This document shows positions 61,339-64,000 of a stretch of DNA of 64,000 bases, piece by piece; the first letter of the stretch is position 1; every line of letters begins with the position of its first letter. The DNA lies in assembly GCF_000368265.1 (NCBI RefSeq), contig NZ_KB851219.1, positions 1,371,870 to 1,435,869 on the forward strand. Direction: 5' to 3'. The notes beneath the pieces are model-generated. The model was not told the origin of the DNA. It did not search any database and saw only the letters and a list, made by a program, of their open reading frames with translations. A program made the position numbers and the translations under genes. This stretch comes from Acinetobacter brisouisimilis. GTDB taxonomy: Bacteria; Pseudomonadota; Gammaproteobacteria; Pseudomonadales; Moraxellaceae.

Positions 61339-61499
61339 TATTGGTTTTAGTACCGATCATACTCAGTTCATTTAAATTACTGGCACATCATTACTATTCA
61401 TTTATCGCTTAAATTCTTCAGCACATCCTATATAGAACCTGTTGCCGTGATATCAGATCTCACTCAAAAAAACCAGCTTCTTACCCAGATAAATAAATA

Positions 61500-62234
61500 T
61501 TAAAGCAAATAATCGTCACTTGGTTTTGGTATCTCATGCAACCCGCGACGCAAGGTTTCAGACCATTGCGTGCTAATTTGATGAAAATAAGCATCTTCGC
61601 TGGTAATGCGTTTACCCTGTGGAATTTTAAGGCTATCCACCTGATAAACCAATAAATCGAGCGGCATACCAACCGATACATTGGAACGCAAGGTTGAATC
61701 AAAAGAAATTAGACTGCAACGTATGGCCTCATCCAGTGGCATATCATAGGTCAATGCTCGATCTAAAATCGGCTTACCATATTTACTTTCACCAATTTGA
61801 AAAAACGGCGTATCTTTGGTGGCACAAATAAAATTGCCTTGGGGGTAAATATTGTAAAGTTGCAGTTCATCATCCCCTATTTGCCCTCCCACCAGCAAAC
61901 TACAGTAATAATTACTTTGCTCTTGTGTATCTTCAGTCACATCCTGAATTACTTTACGCAAGGTGCGCCCAACCAACTGCGCAACTTCAAACATCGTATT
62001 AAGGGTATATAAATTGGGTTCTTGTTTTAAGGCAATCTGGTTGCGTAAATAGCCAATGACTGCCTGAGTAGTCGCAAGATTACCTGCTGTTTGGATTGCA
62101 ATAAAACGCTCCTGATGCACGCCAAATGTATATAACTTACGGAACACCGAAATCTGATCAACACCAGCATTAGTACGAGTATCGCTAATAAATACCAACC
62201 CATCCTTTAAACGTAAAGCACAACAATAGGTCAT
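61500..62234 (-). CDS. Anbu proteasome-like peptidase
   Basis: A 244-residue member of the Anbu family, a bacterial relative of proteasome beta subunits and HslV. After loss of Met the chain starts with Thr (TYCCALRLKDGLVF). Asp17 (ISDTRTNAG) and Lys32 (FRKLYTF) fall at the positions of the catalytic Thr1/Asp17/Lys33 set, so the peptidase site seems intact. ESKYGKPILDRALTYD in the second half is a family mark. It forms an oligomer in known cases; its substrate is not settled. It is last in the operon, 22 bp after the transglutaminase-like gene. Confidence 0.93.
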   Translation of the reverse strand: MTYCCALRLKDGLVFISDTRTNAGVDQISVFRKLYTFGVHQERFIAIQTAGNLATTQAVIGYLRNQIALKQEPNLYTLNTMFEVAQLVGRTLRKVIQDVTEDTQEQSNYYCSLLVGGQIGDDELQLYNIYPQGNFICATKDTPFFQIGESKYGKPILDRALTYDMPLDEAIRCSLISFDSTLRSNVSVGMPLDLLVYQVDSLKIPQGKRITSEDAYFHQISTQWSETLRRGLHEIPKPSDDYLL

Positions 62235-62256
62235 TAATACTTCCCTTCGTTTTAAA

Positions 62257-63045
62257 CTAGCATGGCAAAACCTGTACGATTGAACGCATCGTTTCTACGC
62301 CGCCACGCTCACGCACCCCCCGTATGGGAGCAACATCATAATAATCTCGACCAATTGCAACATAAATATGCGAATGTGGGGTAAAGATTTGATTACTGAT
62401 ATCAAAACAATACCATGTTTGATCTAAATAAACCTCAGCCCAAGCATGACTTGCCAAGTGCAGCATATCTGGCGCATATAAATAACCCGAAACATAACGT
62501 GCAGGGATACCTAAAGCACGACACATGGCAATAAATACATGGCTATGATCCTGACAAACACCGCCTTGCTGATGCGCGTTAAAAACCTCTGTTGCAGGGG
62601 TATGAACTTCTGTGGCCTGCGAGCAGTATGGAATGTGCTGCAAAATTGCAGCTGCCAGCAACTGCAACTGCTCGCGAGTTTTATATGTGACATATTCATG
62701 AGCAAATGCCAGCATCTCGCGATTGCATTCGGTCATACTAGTTGACTGCAAAAAAATACTCGGATGAATGGCACAACTTTGTACTGCAACTTCACATTTT
62801 TGATCAATTTCTACAATACCCTGCGCCATAATTGTTAGCTGCTGGTAATCGTAATGCTGAGAACTGGTCACCCACAGATTACTAAAAGCATCCTTTTGGG
62901 TGCTATATTGTCCAGGAATGCTTAAATCCCATGAATGTACCTGTTGATGCCCTCCGCTTTGTGGCATCATTTTAATATATTGAATGCTATTACGTGCTGC
63001 CTCTGAATACTGATAATGCGTTTGATGATTCACCATTAATCTCAT
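62257..63045 (-). CDS. Transglutaminase-like (bacterial cysteine protease-like) protein of the Anbu operon
   Basis: A 262-residue protein. An N-terminal beta domain (about 1-100; LMVNHQTHYQYSEAARNSIQYIKMMP) is followed by a transglutaminase fold with the catalytic triad Cys in GGVCQDHSH, His in ASHAWAEVYL and Asp in WYCFDISN. RALGIPARYVSGYLY is typical of the family. Its ATG overlaps the alpha-E gene stop (ATGA), so the two are translated together. It may attack peptide or isopeptide bonds or form them. Confidence 0.92.
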   Translation of the reverse strand: MRLMVNHQTHYQYSEAARNSIQYIKMMPQSGGHQQVHSWDLSIPGQYSTQKDAFSNLWVTSSQHYDYQQLTIMAQGIVEIDQKCEVAVQSCAIHPSIFLQSTSMTECNREMLAFAHEYVTYKTREQLQLLAAAILQHIPYCSQATEVHTPATEVFNAHQQGGVCQDHSHVFIAMCRALGIPARYVSGYLYAPDMLHLASHAWAEVYLDQTWYCFDISNQIFTPHSHIYVAIGRDYYDVAPIRGVRERGGVETMRSIVQVLPC

Positions 63046-63644
63046 GTGACAACTCCAAACATCTGCTGTAAGTGAGCATTTAATCGGTTAAATGTACTCA
63101 AATCAGGCTGAACTTTAAATTTCTGCCAAACTTGAACATAATCATCCCAACCATAATCACTCAAGGCATTTGCAAGAATATCCAGCTTTTCAAGGCTGTC
63201 ATGACACTCCTGTTGTGTCCGCAACGCCTGATCGAGCTTCTCAATATATTTGCCTAAACTAAAAAACAAGAAAATATCTTGAGACTCAGCTTCCAGAACT
63301 GCCTCAACATCAGTGATAATCTGACAAATCGCAACCGCATTACTCTTAGCAGATTTAAACATCGCATTGAGTTCAGCGTAGCTTTGCACTGATAAAATAC
63401 CTCTCAATGCCTGCACATTGTCATAGGCAACTTTAAACTGCTGGCTAAATGAATAAGTCTGTTCAGAATCAAATAATAACGCTGTTAGTGATGCAGCATC
63501 ATAGGCTGGTAAGTACAAAGCAGAAATCAACTGTTTGGCCTGTTCATCATCTTGCAAGGGCAAATGTTGACACAGAAACTGAATCCGCGCCAAATAACGA
63601 CCTAGCCAAAAGATATTGTATGCATTTGAAGTCAGCAATAACAT
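63042..63644 (-). CDS. Short alpha-E domain protein of the Anbu operon
   Basis: A 200-residue helical protein of the alpha-E (COG2307-like) group: LLTSNAYNIFWLGRYLARIQFL at the start is the family opening. Usual members have about 300 residues, so this one seems to lack roughly a third. Start ATG 63644 is set by AAGGAG seven bases upstream. It overlaps the transglutaminase-like gene by four bases and lies ten bases after the ATP-grasp stop. The role is unknown; it always travels with the ligase and transglutaminase-like genes. Confidence 0.8.
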   Translation of the reverse strand: MLLLTSNAYNIFWLGRYLARIQFLCQHLPLQDDEQAKQLISALYLPAYDAASLTALLFDSEQTYSFSQQFKVAYDNVQALRGILSVQSYAELNAMFKSAKSNAVAICQIITDVEAVLEAESQDIFLFFSLGKYIEKLDQALRTQQECHDSLEKLDILANALSDYGWDDYVQVWQKFKVQPDLSTFNRLNAHLQQMFGVVT

Positions 63645-63654
63645 ATGTCTCTCC

Positions 63655-64000
63655 TTATGCATGCAATGTTTCAATAACCCAAGTATCTTTAATACCACCA
63701 CCTTGCGAAGAATTTACCACCAGTGAACCCTCTTTCATGGCAACACGGGTTAAGCCCCCTGGCACAATTTCGGTGCGCTGCGGTGAACTCAAGATAAACG
63801 GACGCAAGTCTATATGACGCTCAGCAATACCACTGTCCGTTAATGTTGGCGCAACTGATAAATCTAGAGTCGGTTGCGCAATATACAAATGCGGATATGC
63901 AATAACTTTTTGTTTAAATTCAGCAATTTGCTTTTCTGTTGCCTGTGGACCAATCAACATGCCATAACCACCAGAGCCTTGAGCTTCTTTCACGACAAGG
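63655..64000 (-). CDS. C-terminal part of circularly permuted ATP-grasp ligase (Anbu operon)
   Basis: The frame is open to the right edge, giving the last 114 residues of a COG2308-type protein. KEAQGSGGYGMLIGP is the glycine-rich nucleotide loop and PGGLTRVAMKEGSLVVNSSQGGGIKDTWVI is the typical C-terminus. Members are thought to make peptide-like bonds using ATP. It is the upstream gene of the Anbu operon in this window; the gene start lies outside. Confidence 0.9.
   Translation of the reverse strand, partial: LVVKEAQGSGGYGMLIGPQATEKQIAEFKQKVIAYPHLYIAQPTLDLSVAPTLTDSGIAERHIDLRPFILSSPQRTEIVPGGLTRVAMKEGSLVVNSSQGGGIKDTWVIETLHA

Overview
This window is a stretch of core chromosome from a gammaproteobacterium of the family Moraxellaceae, almost certainly an Acinetobacter species. 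Base composition is low to moderate in GC (about 40% by eye). The evidence is the set of gene neighbourhoods (alaS-lysC-csrA, hisZ-purA, pyrB with a catalytically dead pyrC', rpsF-rpsR-rplI-dnaB-alr, cyoABCDE), an 84-residue CsrA with a long tail, and a FimX-type twitching regulator. I see no rRNA, tRNA, CRISPR array, insertion sequence or prophage.

Layout. 1-2.4 kb: tail of an unknown gene coupled to a FimX-like c-di-GMP protein. 2.4-5.5 kb (minus): rpmE, then an ampG-gloA pair; the AmpG permease carries a large periplasmic insertion that looks like two Ig-like domains. 5.5-13 kb: Lon-like protease, pyrB-pyrC' and rlmKL. 13-20.6 kb: DUF945 protein, clpB with a heat-shock-type promoter, an OsmC protein divergent from crp/vfr, the tas aldo-keto reductase and an M48 lipoprotein protease. 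20.7-28 kb: small membrane protein, hisZ-purA, a symmetrical block of two tail-to-tail Lrp-type regulators each divergent from its likely target (isochorismatase-type hydrolase; azlCD amino-acid exporter), a coiled-coil membrane protein and a GAPDH/Epd-like dehydrogenase. 28-36 kb: an AT-rich gene-free stretch, alaS-lysC-csrA, rnhB, a small exported protein and cytochrome b561. 35-39.6 kb (minus): purine salvage (adenine deaminase plus NCS2 permease) and prfA-prmC.

40-45 kb: glycine-zipper protein, LLM flavin monooxygenase, M15 lipoprotein peptidase, cytochrome b562, then a degraded CobW/ZigA-type GTPase fragment behind a Zur-box-like palindrome, then an Lrp-type regulator divergent from dadA. 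45-48.4 kb: ppsR divergent from ppsA. 48.5-54.4 kb: GYF/RDD membrane protein and the cytochrome bo3 operon with haem O synthase. 54.5-57.4 kb: a large exported protein with an apparent one-base frameshift in its signal peptide, followed by a DUF3142 protein. 57.5-61.3 kb: rpsF-rpsR-rplI, dnaB, alr. 61.5-64 kb (minus): an Anbu operon (proteasome-like peptidase, transglutaminase-like protein, alpha-E protein, permuted ATP-grasp ligase), cut by the window end.

Most of the window is housekeeping. The parts most worth a second look are the Anbu cluster with its short alpha-E partner, the Ig-like insertion in AmpG, the decayed zinc-type GTPase with its leftover operator, the frameshifted exported protein, and several candidate RNA or DNA control elements (before adenine deaminase, before the LLM gene, and in the cyo, lysC and rpsF leaders).
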